DNA of 64,000 bases from Adiantum capillus-veneris (Eukaryota; Streptophyta; Polypodiopsida; Polypodiales; Pteridaceae): NCBI GenBank assembly GCA_014529385.2, contig CM043959.1, positions 64,059,753 to 64,123,752 of the forward strand. Direction: 5' to 3'. The notes beneath the pieces are model-generated. The model was not told where the DNA came from. It saw nothing but the letters and a program-made list of their open reading frames with translations, and ran no database searches. The stretch's first letter is position 1. Each line of letters starts with the position of its first letter. Shown here one piece after another: positions 1-11,705 of the stretch. The translations under genes and the position numbers were made by a program.

Positions 1-74
1 AACTGTGGTGCAGATGATCACTAGAAAAATGAATTCATAGAGCCAGATAAGAACATTAATCTAGTTGAATTTTT

Positions 75-1020
75 TGTATACAATGTTGTAAAAAGGGAGG
101 ACACTTCCTTGAAGATTGTCCAAAAAATCCTTTAAACAAGGGTAAAGCAGTAGTGAACATAGTCCAAGTGATACCTAATAGCTCATCGGAGAGTGAACCT
201 ATTGTTCCAATCAAGGCAATCACTAGAGCCCAGGCTAAGAAAAAGAAACATAACTCCTCTGATGACTCGGAGAATACTAGAATTTCCTCTGAAAAGACCA
301 AGAAAAGAAGAAGCCAGAGTTATGAGATACGCAAGCAAAAAAAAGGCTAAAATCGAGAAGAAATCCAAGAAACTATTCCAAGAAAAAGTGAAAGAAACTG
401 AAAGTGAAATCAAGGAACCCACGGTGAGATCTGGACGATCAAATTTGGTAGACAAAGTTTCTGAGCCAATCAATGCAGCCTTGGAAGCTTACCAAGCGGG
501 ACTTAAAGCAGGCCAAAACATGGAAAACAAATAAAAAAATATCTTTCTCCAGATATGGAAGCTGTTAAGCTTGAAGCTTATCAAAATCTGGTAAGAATTA
601 CTCGAGAGAGAAAAAAAAAACCCAAGCTCAAGAGTATAGCAAAACGTGAAGAGATTGTGGTTGGAACCAGTAAAGAGAAATCCAAAGTAGTGGTAGAGCC
701 CTACCTTGAAACTAAAGAGCCAAAACTCATAGTGCATGACAGAAGATTTCTTAGATGGAATTCCATTCATAGAAAAAGACTGGCCAAGACATTTATGAGA
801 AAAAGTGAAAGAGATTAATGATGGGAGTCTAACTTTGAAGTCAGCTCCTATAGAGGAAGTTTGGTTAGACAATCTACCTCCTTATATGGACATAGATGTA
901 CAATCCTTGTATGGGAATTGTGAATCTGAAGCATCAAGAATGTCTATACAAATGACTTTGAATACACTACCCTCTTACTTGGGAGATAATGAAGGCGAAT
1001 TCGTAGTGTGTAAAACCACT
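75..1020 (+). pseudogene. gag C-terminus and charged spacer of element 1
   Basis: A degenerate zinc knuckle is readable at 75-119 (Cys codons at 75, 84 and 87, His at 102, Cys at 117), with spacing altered from CX2CX4HX4C. It is followed by a Ser/Glu stretch and a 'TRAQAKKKK' basic segment matching the 'LMTQAQAQEA' segment after the knuckles of element B. From about 300 to 820 the product is very rich in Lys, Arg and Glu and is cut by several stops. The piece at 805-1026, including 'SAPIEEV' and 'LNTLPSYLGDN', aligns with the same region of B on both sides of the C insertion. It is a linker between nucleocapsid and protease, with no intact reading frame. Confidence 0.75.
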
Positions 1021-1070
1021 AGGTAAAAAGAGAGGAGCAGACCCTAGAGGTAGACAACATCCATTCAATC

Positions 1071-2310
1071 ATGTCCACTCCCATTCAATGCACTGTTACT
1101 TTAGGAAAACTGCTAAAAATTAGACCATATTTATGGAATGATCTACAGAAAACTCTAAAGAAGGTGGGCATAACAGGGCTAATCGTAATTTTTTTGGAAA
1201 AAGAAAAATATGAATTGGATAACAAAGAGATTAGATCCGTCCCAATGAACAAAGTCGGGAATACTACGAAGAGGAAGAAGGAAACACAACCCTTCCAATG
1301 AGATCTAATGGTATAGAAACCATTGCAATACTGGATAGTGGGGTAGGCATAGCAATAACCACGAAAGTATCATGGGAATCATGGGGAAAACCAGCTATTA
1401 GACAAACTCAAAAGAAATTGCAATTGGCTGATGGACACATCAAAAGACGCTTAGGACTACTTAAACAAGTGATAACTAGTTTTTGTGGAACTGATTATCA
1501 ACATACTTTTTCAATATTGGACTTTGGAAAGAAACTCAATTATGAAATCATCTTGGAAAGACCGTTCATGTGACAAGTACAACTCATCCAGGATTGGGAA
1601 AACAATTACCTATACTTGAAGCAAGTGGGATCAATAACAAGGGTTAATCTAAAAGATCACACTTATAGAGATGTCATGAAAACAGCCATACAAGAATTTG
1701 ACTTAGTCTCTTTGGTTGAAACAAAGCTTCGATCTTGGTTAAACAAAGACACACCTATTTGGATGTGTGGAGCCTCAAAAAATGGGAGCTTAAAACGTGA
1801 AGAATGTATCTTAGAAAGGGATTGCACAGATGAAGACTATGTACCTGAAACCTTTCCGGATCATTCGTTTGATCCATTTGAGTAGACTCAAATTTTAGCA
1901 ACAATGGATGTGTCTGTAAATATGTCTATGCATACTCAATTTTTCAATGAGGAAGGCTATGCCATAATTTCCATACAAATGATCTCAACCCTTCACATTG
2001 AAGACAAAATTCAAGAACCCAAGGACTTAATGAAAGCTCAACAAGTCTTTTCACACCTCTACTATGATGCAGCACATGAGTTCAGTCGGGAAAAGAACAT
2101 GTCAGAGCTAAACTACTCATGAAAGGAGGGGAGGAAAAGTTTATTGACTTTCCAAACCAGAAACCAAGAAGACGAAAATGGTATAGAAGAAAAAGAGACA
2201 CCAGAAACTTGAAATCTAAGCTCATGCCATTAGTCTCTAGTAGAACACAGTCTCTGATGCAAATAGATGCACATGATTGCATCAAAGACAAAATCATTGG
2301 TAGATAAGCT
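1071..2310 (+). pseudogene. Retropepsin-type protease and post-protease region of element 1
   Basis: The segment at 1071-1300 (beginning 'MSTPIQCTVTLGKLLKIRP') aligns with 'MSSPIQCTFYLSELLKIRP' in element B. The protease follows with the catalytic motif 'AILDSG' (DSG codons at 1334-1342), a 'LQLADGHI' flap-like strand, and the end motif 'YEIILERPFM', a change from the usual 'ILGRPFM'. A TGA follows the final Met at 1570. The next block (1616-1885) keeps 'IWMCGASKNGSLKREECIL' and is shared with B. The remaining stretch to about 2310 is basic and decayed, and 2311-2690 shows no readable domain. Protease identity is firm; the activity is lost. Confidence 0.85.
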
Positions 2311-2695
2311 TCAAACAAAAAGCAAGAAATATCAAAAACATCGAGAAAAACAAGAAAGTAAACTCAAGAAAAACTTAAATAATAGGACAAGGATTCAGCC
2401 ATGAAATGAGGTGAACGAAAAAAAATAAATCAAGAGCTGAAGAAAGCTCTAAAGGAGATGTATACCACGAAAATGGAAACCACCGAGGAGTGTTCCATCC
2501 CATTACAAGAAATATACTCTCCAAGATCAAACGATCATAGTCAAATAACCTGTCAGGAAACTAAGAAAATAGGGCGATTCCTACGAAGGACCTGAAAACA
2601 CAAAAAAGATAGATCTGGCCAAACCAAGAGAAGATCCTAGACCTACCTACATTGCAAACGACCTGACGGAATAAGAAGAAGATATTTTTTTAGGC

Positions 2696-3790
2696 ATGCT
2701 AAAAGAATACCTAGATATCTTTGCTTGGTCTTATAAGGATCTCAAGGGTGTTGATCAAGAAATCTATCAACATACCATACCTATGAGAGATGATGCAAAA
2801 CCAAGCAGACAGAGGCCATATACTTATAATAAGACATTTTCCAAAAAGATCAAAGAAGAGATAAAAAATCTAAAGGAAGCCAAAGTCATTTATGAAATTG
2901 AACACATAGATTGGGTGTCTTCAATTGTGGTAGTATCCAACAAAAATGAAAAATTAAGAGTGTGTGTCAATCTCAAGAAAGTGAATTCAGCTACCATTAG
3001 AGACAACTTTCCTCTTCCACTGAGCATGTTTTAGAACAAGTTGCAGGAAAAGAAGCTTACAGCTTTTTAGATGGATTTTTGAGATAAAACCAACTTTTGT
3101 TGACCCCAAAGATCAGCATAAAAGTACCTTTGCAAGTGAATGGGGTATTTTTGCCTATCGGGTTATGCCTTTTGGTTTACTTAATTCCCTTGCCACCTTT
3201 CAAAGATTGATGAGCCGTGCTTTTAAAGAATATCTTCGGAATTTCTTGGAAGTATATATGGATGATCTATGTGTACATTCGTCAATCTGAGTTGATCATT
3301 TTAAACACCTCAAAGAGGTGTTTGAAAAATGTAGACTTTATAAGATTTTCTTAAATCGTGAAAAATGCACATTTATGGGTAGACAATGAAAAATTCTTGG
3401 ACATATAGTGTCTAAAACTGTAGTGGCTACTGATATAAATAAATTTCATATCATTGTTGAATTGCCTAAACCAACAATAGTCAAAGGGGTTCAAGCTTTC
3501 ACGGGACATTGTGGATATTACAGACGATTCATTTACATATACGTTATAATTACAAAACACATGTACAACTTGATTACACTCTTTGAATGGACTGATGAGT
3601 GTGAAGAATCCTTCATGAATCTTAAGAAAGCTCTCACTTCAGCCCCAATATTGAAAACACCAGATTGAAATAAGATATTCCACATATATGTAGATGATTC
3701 TAATTTTTCCATTAAAGGGAACCACACACCAAAGGGCAGATCATTTGTCAAGGTTTATTTCAAGAAAACCATCGAAAGGGGTAGACAATG
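2696..3790 (+). pseudogene. Reverse transcriptase of element 1, RNase H mostly deleted
   Basis: RT fingers and palm are readable: 'YLDIFAWSYKDLKGVD' upstream, then 'RVCVNLKKVNSATIRDNFPLP' in two short pieces, and after frameshifts the catalytic 'YMDD' at 3255-3266, followed by 'HILG'-type thumb sequence and 'PILKTPD' near 3650. RNase H should begin right after the thumb. Instead the sequence jumps within about 50 bp to 'TTHQRADHLSRF' (about 3721-3765), the conserved end of RNase H, so roughly the whole catalytic RNase H body is missing. Stops at 3034 and elsewhere confirm a pseudogene. The bases from 3790 to 4190 hold a weak coding remnant with no domain I can name. Confidence 0.88.
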
Positions 3791-4192
3791 ATCTACCAGA
3801 TGCATGTATCTTCTCTGGGGAAATGATATCTAGTTGGTCAGAAGATATGGTTTCATTGATGACAATAGCTCGAGTGGATTCTCAATCCCACTTACTATTA
3901 CACCCGGATGAATTGAGCAATCGGCTATGTATGAATTATCAATTGGAAGGCTATACAAAAGAAATTGAGATGGAATATTCCTTTTGTGTATTAATCCTAA
4001 GGAGAAAACCCAATACCTAAGTCAAGCACATATTACCATAGTAGGACTTCCCTTTGCAAAAGACCAAACTATGCAGTGGATCTTGAGACTTGGAGTATTT
4101 TTTCCAGCCATGAGGAGTGATGTTCACTCATTTGTAAACAAGCACCGATACCTCATGTGACATTGTTCCAAATATCACTCGTTCCTAAGTGG

Positions 4193-4266
4193 AGTAACTA
4201 TCTAGTTACTTATTTTATCAAGCCGAATAAGTAACTATCTAGTTACTTATTTTATCAAGCCGAATA
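4193..4266 (+). repeat. 37-bp exact tandem duplication
   Basis: Two adjacent copies (4193-4229 and 4230-4266) of a unit starting AGTAACTATCTAG and ending AAGCCGAATA are identical. The unit is not a multiple of three, so it shifts the reading frame between the RNase H remnant and integrase. It looks like a local slip or repair duplication formed after the element died. Confidence 0.95.
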
Positions 4267-4289
4267 TTTATTGAGGATATGAGTAAACG

Positions 4290-5050
4290 CTGCCAAAGAG
4301 AAATTGAAACTGAAGCAAGAGACTATGCTCTTATTGGGAACCAGTTGTATCAAAGAGGGAAGGATCAACATCTACGTCTTTATGAAAATGAAGATAAATA
4401 TATTCCCATTATAGAATGAGCACATGTTGAATTAGCTAGAGGTCACTTTTCTAGTGAAACCACCACGAGAGCAATCTCAATGGTGGAAGGCATATGGTGG
4501 CCAACAATTTTTGCAGATGCCAAGGAATATGTTCAAAGATGTGATGCATGTCAACGAGAAAAAATGCCAACCCGTGTAGATAGAATGCCTTTAGGACCAA
4601 TTATGGGGGCTAGAGATTTTTCAAAATGGGTATAGACTTTGTTGGGCCAATCCAGCCACCTGCTTATAGAACCCAAGCTCAATATATCATTGTAGCTACA
4701 GACTATTTGACCAAGTGGGCACAGGCCAAGGCAACCCAAAAGAATGATGCGAGAACCACAACCGCATTCTTGTATGAGAATGTGTTCACAAGATATGGAC
4801 TGCCAATATAAATTTTCATTGATAGGGGAACTCATTTCCTCATTGAGGTAATTGAGTATCTGCTTAATGAATTTATGGTCATCCATAACAATTTGGCTCC
4901 TTATCACCCATAAGTTAATGGACAAGTTGAGCACACGAATAGAATTCTTAGATTGGTATTGACTAAAGTGGTTAGTTTATGGAAATGAATCTCCATGCCT
5001 CTCTATGGGCTTATAGAGTTTCATTCAAGACAACTTTAAATGCTACACCC
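4290..5050 (+). pseudogene. Integrase of element 1 with D, D35, E residues still readable
   Basis: The zinc-binding region keeps its two His ('HVELARGHF', near 4422) and the 'RCDACQ' Cys pair near 4540. The core keeps 'GIDFVGPI' (first Asp codon 4635-4637), a second Asp in 'DRGTHF' (4821-4823), and a Glu in 'GQVEHTNRI' (4929-4931). Spacing is 61 and then 35 residues, as expected for gypsy integrases. A TAA at about 4809 and a stop in 'YHP*VNGQ' interrupt the frame. The catalytic triad therefore survives although the protein cannot be made whole. Confidence 0.9.
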
Positions 5051-5089
5051 TTTGATAGCCCTCAGAAGGATTAGCAGGAGAGTCAAATT

Positions 5090-5779
5090 TTCAAATACCA
5101 ATCACTGAAGCCGATAAATTGCCAATGGTCCAACTTTCTAAAGCTGAGAAAGATGCACTGAAGGAGTAGATGGTCCAAGAAGCAGATGTTGAATGGAAAG
5201 CACCAATGGATTGGGAGTTGAGAGTTCTCCATTCAATAAATGTAACTCAACTCACTCCCAACCAAATCAATACTCAATGGCATCGGCAATCACTACCCTA
5301 CCCATTGATAAAGGTGGATCCACTACATGTTAAAGAAATACTTTATAAGGATATGCATGCAGAAGGCTCAGATGATATCCACCCAAAATGGAAAAGGAAT
5401 TGGTTGAACAAGAACTCTAGATACCTAATTCTGTTCACAAGAGAACCTCCAGCCCTACAAAAGGATCCTACATTCTGTCATGTACCAAGGGTAAGGACAT
5501 GGAAGGCACATGAAGCACTAAAAAAGAAGAGGCCAACATGGCTAAATTACCCAGTAGGAACCAACAATCAAAGAATACATGGCAAAAACCCTAACAGGTA
5601 CCATGACCTTGCTCAAGAGCCTCATTAACCTCCCATGTGCAATGCTTTGTAAGATCTACAGAATGCTTCTCACCTACATTAAAACTTTTCATGAGTGTGA
5701 GCAAGCAGGAGCACCATGGATGTCTTTCCTTGAAGGCAACAAAGGTCTATGTTATGATTTAAGTGGACAGCCTTCATAA
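5090..5779 (+). pseudogene. Post-integrase coding remnant of element 1, function unknown
   Basis: After the integrase core an open stretch at 5170-5628 (152 codons) reads as Trp-, Pro- and Lys-rich protein, including 'MDWELRVLHSINVTQLTP' and 'WKRNWLNKNSRYLILFTREPP'. It does not read as a chromodomain. It could be the integrase C-terminus plus an additional element-encoded segment; I do not recognise a family. Coding then fades, and 5780-6107 is the untranslated stretch before the polypurine tract. Confidence 0.5.
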
Positions 5780-6107
5780 GAAGTCCTCTACGGCTTCTAC
5801 GCCAAATGTATGTTTCTACCATCAAGAAATATGTTGGCATGTGAAGAGGCATTCTATATTGATTTCTTCACATGGAGGATGAAGATATTTGGGCCAGTGA
5901 TCAGCAACCTCACATCAAGGTTTGTTGGCTATTCAGCCATTGAACTTAGAAACAGAGTCACCATGCAGTTTTTGTGATCGCGAGTCTCTAACAAAGAAAA
6001 AAAAATTAGATATGAAAAATCCCTACATGCGCTTAGAGAACGCCTCGTCAGTCGTCAATCCAAAGACTACTTCAGTCCATGAAGCTGTGTCAAGGGATGA
6101 CACAGTC

Positions 6108-6120
6108 GAGGAGGGGGGGA
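6108..6120 (+). other. Polypurine tract of element 1
   Basis: A run of G and A (GAGGAGGGGGGGA) ends one base before the LTR start TGTTAGGC. Element B has an almost identical arrangement at 27389-27401. Confidence 0.85.
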
Positions 6121-6121
6121 A

Positions 6122-6988
6122 TGTTAGGCAGCAAGCTAACTCGGATAACATTTTTCGGAGATTTTATTGTAAAAACACTTACTATTTTGATAAATTGGGA
6201 ATGTTGTAACTCTTACTTTCCAAATTAACAGTGTAATTGATGACGTGGGGCTACAAGCTTCCAGATTGTATCAACCTATCCTTAGTTAGAGCTCCCAGAT
6301 TATTAGTTTTGACCATAGAAACCCTGGCTAAGGTATAAAAGCCAATTTTTGTAAGTATTTTGTAAGATTTTGGATAATAGAACACAGTGTGAGCTAATGG
6401 CGCTCACTGCTCTCCTTCTTGTGCAACTGCATGTAAGAGCTCTATGCGTTGATGTAAGCATTTCATGGTAATCCGTAGCTTTTGGCGTCACCGACCCGCA
6501 GACTAATTTCATCATAAGTAGGAATTTAAGCTACAAAGTCATAAATAAGTATAGACAGAGTATTGGGGCATCATTGCTAACCATTAAGATGCATTTTGAG
6601 TCGAGAACGACTAGGTCAAAAACTCAGTGGGGCAGTTAATAATTGCAATTTTTGCACTTGACCTAAAGTGAGATATGAGACCATAATCATGTGTTCTTAG
6701 GTCTTAGAAGCATGTCCTAGAAGCTTCATAACATTTGGATGTCGTTTGATGTTGTAATGGTTATGATTTGTTTACCAATTAGAGACGACTAGCTTTTGGT
6801 GATTTCGGTCATTTGAGTGTAGCTTGAGTTAGATGCAAGTATTTTGTTGTTTTCCAAGAGATTGACAACCTCTTGTAGCCTCTATGCACTAGTCGAGTCA
6901 TCTTCGTCCCATGGATTGAAAATTATGCTCGTGGTTCTTGTTATGTCTGCAATAAGATAGGAGTGAGTTTAGACACCCGTCCCACACA
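6122..6988 (+). repeat. 3' LTR of element 1
   Basis: It starts TGTTAGGC right after the polypurine tract and ends near CCCACACA at 6988. The last 150 bp can be aligned with the end of the element B LTR ('GAGATTGACAA...' and 'GACACCCGTC' versus 'GACGTCCGTC'). Its partner LTR is outside the window. The end is set where element A sequence resumes. The expected 5-bp target duplication would be about AGAAT at 6989-6993, to be found again left of the window. Confidence 0.75.
6334..6340 (+). promoter_or_regulatory. TATA box in element 1 LTR
   Basis: TATAAAA lies 212 bp into the LTR, where a Pol II promoter is expected between U3 and R. No transcription can be inferred from sequence alone. Confidence 0.55.
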
Positions 6989-8465
6989 AGAATTGAGTGC
7001 TTATCAATCAGATGCCTGGACAGTGAGAAATGGCATGTTGAAGTTGGATGCCAGTTGATGGCAATGTGGTGCGAGAAGGTTTTTTCAATTTTTGGTCGGC
7101 TTGGCTAGAGTGCCTGGTGAAGTCAAAATGTGGCCGTGGTGGTGGAGTTTAAAGCTGGTGAGGTGGGTTCTCAAGGCGTTTTGCCGGTTTGGGAATCCAA
7201 TCATCCCACAACAGACTACAAAGGATGAAAGTGGGAGGAAAAATGTTTTTTTAAGAGGTTTTTTCAAAGCTTTTGAGGCTTGGAGGGTCAAGAGGATCTG
7301 GGAGCGCCATGTGGTGGGCGCATAGGCCCAAATGCAAAAGCTGGTGCCATCTCTCTGGTGTATTTATAGCAAAAAAGGCCTTCATTTGGGAATTGAAGGG
7401 GAGAGTGTGAGCTCTCACGAGCTCCCACTATATAGTGTCGCTAATGTCCCTACGAATGTGGCGTGTGTGAAGGAGATCGGGGGCTCTAGTGGCCTCCAGT
7501 ACTACTACCACAATGGTCGTCAGTCGTTGATGTCATAGTACAATACTAACATGGCAAGGGAGTGTTCTCATGCAGGTGCCCATATGAACCCATCTTTTGT
7601 GGAGGGAAAGGAGCAAGGGAGGTTGTCATGCAGCCGTGGCATTCCCCACTCCTAAGAGATGACTCCCACACTCCTTGGAGCCCAATTAAACCCGAGATGT
7701 GGTTGGTGCATGATTAAATTGGCATCTAAGAAAATGTTCTAGAAATAGAAAAAAAGGGGTAGTGTCACATGTAGAGTTTGAGCCAAAAATAGAGAAGTTG
7801 ACCGTATTAGCAAGAGAGTTACACACGTTCTAAGAGGGGCAACTTTTTTGACAGTTGGGGGAGTTATTGGCAGAGCTTGAGGGGTGAGCTTGCAGAAGTC
7901 TCGAGGAGGGGTCCTCAGAGGAGTTTTTGGAGGAGAATCTTGGAGCCAACGAGGGCATCGACAAAAGAGTTTTTGCTCAAGCTCTCAGCGAGGAGAACTC
8001 CTGAAGGAGGTTGCCAAAGTTTTTTTTTTGCGCTCATCATGGTCATGCAACGGAGCCGATGCTAGCAGGTTGGTGTTGTTGTAGATGGTGTTTTTGTCAA
8101 GATTGAAGCAAACCATACCAAAATTCTATTCCATTTCTTCCACCTTTCCCCGCCTTCTCATCTTTTATCTGCTCAAAGTGTTTGGTGTCGGTGTGTGTGA
8201 TGTGTGTGCCTCCTCGGGCCTTGTGTGTGCGAGAGAGAAAGAGAGAGTGGTGTGTGATGTGTGAAGGCTGCAAACGGGAAATATTAGTATGGTATGTTGT
8301 CAAGTGCCATTGTGTAAAGCATGTGTTTTTTGGTATGCATAGAGACAGTGATCTGTATGTGGAGATGTTTAGTTTTGAAGGTGAACTCTAGTGGATTGGC
8401 GTGTAGTGAGTATCCTGGGCTATAAAGAGGCAAACTATTTGTGTGTTCCCCTTTCCCTCTTTGCA
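6989..8465 (+). repeat. 5' LTR of element A (start lost behind element 1)
   Basis: It aligns with the split right LTR from about 10256 onward, with an extra stretch of about 80 bp near 7860-7940 absent from the right copy. It ends CTCTTTGCA before the PBS. A TATA-like TATTTATAGC is at 7361-7370, with the matching TATTTATATC at 10615-10624. The short open frames here (for example 7092-7325 and 7877-8084) are LTR sequence, not genes. Confidence 0.8.
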
Positions 8466-8470
8466 TCTTC

Positions 8471-8488
8471 TGGTGCCCCCATGGAGGA
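8471..8488 (+). other. Primer-binding site of element A
   Basis: TGGTGCCCCCATGGAGGA starts with the TGG expected to pair with a tRNA CCA end and lies 5 bases after the LTR. Element C has the same site with one change (20557-20574, minus strand), which supports it being a real PBS. I did not assign the tRNA. Confidence 0.75.
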
Positions 8489-10158
8489 GTATCTGATTGC
8501 TATTATTTAAAGGTGAAGATGTGGTTTTGGATATGATGAAGTACAAATTTTGATTAGCAGGTGCTTTGTAAGATTGCATGTATGGGTTTTTATACTTTCA
8601 TTCGGGTGGAAGATGCAGAAATGTGGCTACAGGATTATGGTTTGCTCATGCTAGAGAGAAGATTATCAAGAGAAGAAGGCACATTTCAAGTTTTTTTCTC
8701 TTAGTTTGTGGCAAAGATAAATGATGGTACGATGGTCTACGAGATCAACAAAAGGTAGACTGAATAACTTTGGAAGCAGATTTTTGATGCCAATATGTGT
8801 CGGATGTGCAAGTGCTTGAAGTGAAATGAAATTTGGATGGTCTAAAGCAAAGTCTGTACAAAGCTTTACAAGTGTTCCTGTCGGAATTCGAAGCCTTTTG
8901 GAGTCAATTTTTGGAGGTATCTTCTACAAAAGTGTTGCTTATTTGAAGTTGAGTAAATTTTTGAATTACCTACATGAGGAGGTTAGAGATAAAGTCGAAG
9001 CGGATGGGGTGATGACATATGTCAAAAGAGGTAAATTTGGTAAGAGGCTAAACTAAGAATATCTTGAAGAAGTGGAATGCTAGACAAAGTGTGTAGAATG
9101 CTATAGTGCTTAGGCCAGTTGAAATGGTGGAAGTGAAGCCAACGTTGATGCAAAGAGAAGTGTCGGTGCAAGAGGAGTCAAGGGTTTTATGGTTGCAACA
9201 AGGTGGAGCAGTTTTGATGCCAAAGATGACAATTAGGGAAGCTCTAGTTGTGAAAGCAGTGTAAGTGGTTCTAGATTGGGTAAAAGATGCACATGAAAAC
9301 TCAATTACGGTTGGTCAAGCTCCATTCGGTGTGTCGTAGGAATCAAAGAGTGCAGTTTGTAGATGAAGTTGAAGCGATAAAGGTGGAGCAAATCTCAGAG
9401 CTTGAGACAAGAGAAGAGGTGGAAATGGAGGATAGAAGTTATCTTGATTTTGACACTTCATGGAAAACCGACTTGGTTTACTCGAGATTGAGGAATTTGA
9501 TATTTTGCATGTGGAAAAGATGTGAGAGTTGCGTTTGAGGAGCAGAAGGAAGTGCCAACTCATGTGGTCGATGAGGTCCAAGCGGAGGAATCCAAGCCTA
9601 CACAGGACATGCAGGTAAAGATGCTATGTGGTGCCATGATGATGGCTATGCTGGATTAAGTTGCTATGCCATGTGCTACAGTGGTGTAGCGGCTACAGAC
9701 TTCTGCCATGAAAGATAAGCCAAACTTTTCTTTGGAAGGAGATCATGGAAGAGTGGTAGGGGATGATTCTCTTGATAGGTATAGGTAGTAGCAAATGTGT
9801 ATGTTTGATGAAGTTTTTAATACCTAAAAGGCTCCAAAGTAGTCCAGATGAAGTGGCAAGCGAGAGAGGATCATGTGGCTTTTTTTTTTTGCTTGGCGAT
9901 AAAGAGCTTGAAGTGCAGAGGGAGCTAGTCTATATGGCTCATCAAACAGAGGTACATGGTTCAAGATATGGATGTTTGAAGCTAGCATGCATTGTAGATC
10001 CAAGATGGATAGGGCAGGTGATGACAAACGATCAAAGTGGGTTTTAGTAGATAGATGTGTAGAGATTGTGATATGAAAAATTTTGGTCTCTTTAGGTCGT
10101 CAATGGAGTCTTGGATGTCAAGATATTGCTAGAAAAATTCCTGCAAGGGGGGCAATTT
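8489..10158 (+). pseudogene. Internal region of element A, heavily decayed
   Basis: The 1.67 kb between PBS and polypurine tract contains only fragments of coding potential, such as 8826-9056 (76 codons) and 9287-9538 (83 codons), with frequent stops. The composition (Glu, Val and Lys rich in places, 'EEQKEVPTHVVDEVQAEE') suggests a decayed gag-like protein, but no motif allows a name. No protease, RT or integrase signature is present. A purine tract AAGGGGGG (10145-10152) lies just before the presumed right LTR start at 10159. Confidence 0.5.
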
Positions 10159-10776
10159 TGTACCATTTTGTGGCCGCTTAGAGAAATGTGCCATCAAGGG
10201 TTTTTTGAATCCCATCAGGGTTTGCAGGGGTATTTTTCACTTTAGGGAGCTAGCACAAAGTGACTTCTTATCAATCAAATTCTTGGATAGTGAGAAATGG
10301 CCTATTGAAGTTGGATGCAAGTTGACGATGATGCAGTGCCATAAGTTTTTTCCGGTTTTTGGTTGGCTCGGTTGGAGTGCTTGGTGAAGTCAAAATGTAA
10401 CCGAGGTGGTGGAGTTCAAAGTGGGTGAGGTGGGTTCTCAAGGGGTTTTTTCGGCTTGGAAATCCAATCACCGAGCGTGAGACTGCACAAGATGGAATTA
10501 GGAGGAAAAAAGGTTTTTATGAAGGTTTTGGGGCTTGGAGGGTCAAGAGGATCTGGGAGCGCCATGAGGTAGGCGCATAAGGCCACATTAAAAAAATGGC
10601 ACCAGATCTCTAGGTATTTATATCGAAAAAGGCACTCCATTCGGGCATCAAAAGGGAGAGTGGGAGCTCTCACGAGCTCCAACCACAGTGGGGCTGCTAG
10701 CCTTATGCGGGTGGCGTGTGTGGAGGGGATGGTGGTGCTCTAGTATCATACAAGCTACTATCATAGTCATTGTTGG
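10159..10776 (+). repeat. 3' LTR of element A, first part
   Basis: This is the left piece of the right LTR. From 10256 it aligns with the left LTR from 6989. The bases before that have no partner in the window because element 1 displaced them, so the start at 10159 rests only on the preceding purine tract. It ends in GTTGG (10772-10776), the target duplication of element B. Confidence 0.7.
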
Positions 10777-11686
10777 TGTTTGAGGATAGATCAAACGGGC
10801 ACCCACCTGGCCGGACACGTAGCTGGAAACCACATTTATAGTCAATTATTTTGCCGAGCTAGTGTAGTGATACTCTCTGTAAATCCTGATTATAGAGTAG
10901 TGGATCATCCCTAAGTCGTAATGCTGTAATGACAATTGTAAAGGTACATGTGAATCGGACACTATCCATTTAGAATGCCCTAGGTATTAAGGTCAATAAC
11001 TTTAATGTAAAAGGATGCTTATCTTTAAAAGAAGAAGGATCTCTCAAAACGTAGGCTCAAGCTACGAGCTGCTCCAACTTGTACTCATCGCAGTTAATGA
11101 ATGGGTAATCAGTTTTCAATTTCGAAACTTGCACTGTGTTCCTCTTTCTTTGCTCTTTCATTCTAGTATAAGCATTGTCAATTTTGTTGTGGTTCATGAC
11201 TACGTGTTAGTGAGCCTTAATTGCAAATTTGAGTGCTTAAATCATTGTTTTTAGTCATTTTGACCATAGGCGAGTGTTCTTAAACCATAGGACGACATTT
11301 CTAGCATGTTTTGTTGCAATTTTCAGGACCTTTTTCATGATGGATTGTGATTTTGGTACCTTGTCGTATTGCTACCAAGCTTGCTAGGATAGTTCCCCTA
11401 CGTGTCCTTGACCTCCTCCTTAAGTTTCGTTGCATTTTGAGTCCGCTCGAGTGCCGAAATGGCGTGATGACCTCGAGTTGTGAGAAAGGACATAGACAAA
11501 TTTCCCTAATCATTGAGTGTTGGTTTTCTTGTAGAGTTGTTGTGTTTGCTTGTTTAGGTTCACTTCGTGAGATTGACAATCTCATAGAGTCTTCGTGCCC
11601 CATCTGAGTCACTTTCGTTGAGTATTGACATTATGTTAGTGCCAGAAAGCTATGTTGTAGACGTCCGTCGCGGCGACCCGCTAACA
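10777..11686 (+). repeat. 5' LTR of element B
   Basis: The 910-bp LTR aligns along its length with 27402-28303 with scattered substitutions and small indels. It starts TG and ends CA. The right copy has a TATA-like TATAAAGG near 27611; the left copy reads TATTAAGG at the same place. The visible divergence implies an old insertion. Confidence 0.92.
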
Positions 11687-11687
11687 T

Positions 11688-11705
11688 TGGCGCCATTGTC
11701 AGGGA
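11688..11705 (+). other. Primer-binding site of element B (tRNA-Asp type)
   Basis: TGGCGCCATTGTCAGGGA lies one base after the LTR. It differs by a few bases from the TGGCGCCGTTGCCGGGGA site, complementary to plant tRNA-Asp, that I know from Athila-type elements. The TGG start fits pairing with a tRNA CCA end. Confidence 0.85.

Larger units (their letters stand above)
1..6988 (+). mobile_element. Element 1: degraded Ty3/gypsy retrotransposon, 5' end outside window
   Basis: Domains run in gypsy order on the plus strand: gag zinc knuckle remnant, long charged spacer, aspartic protease, reverse transcriptase, a trace of RNase H, integrase, an extra coding stretch, polypurine tract and 3' LTR. 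Every domain is broken by stops and frameshifts, so it is dead. Protease and gag spacer align with element B (10777-28303), so both are members of one family. The gag N-terminus and 5' LTR lie to the left of base 1. The element appears to sit inside the left LTR of element A, because A's LTR homology resumes directly after 6988. The gypsy assignment is firm from domain order; the lineage is less certain. Confidence 0.9.

Noticed and set aside
7092-7325. Possible gene in the open frame after element 1
   Set aside because: The sequence recurs in the right LTR of A at 10350-10570 with frame breaks; it is LTR sequence.
11301-11612. 103-codon minus-strand frame, partly repeated at 27898-28110
   Set aside because: It lies in the B LTR and its repeat is the other LTR; the frame is not kept between copies.
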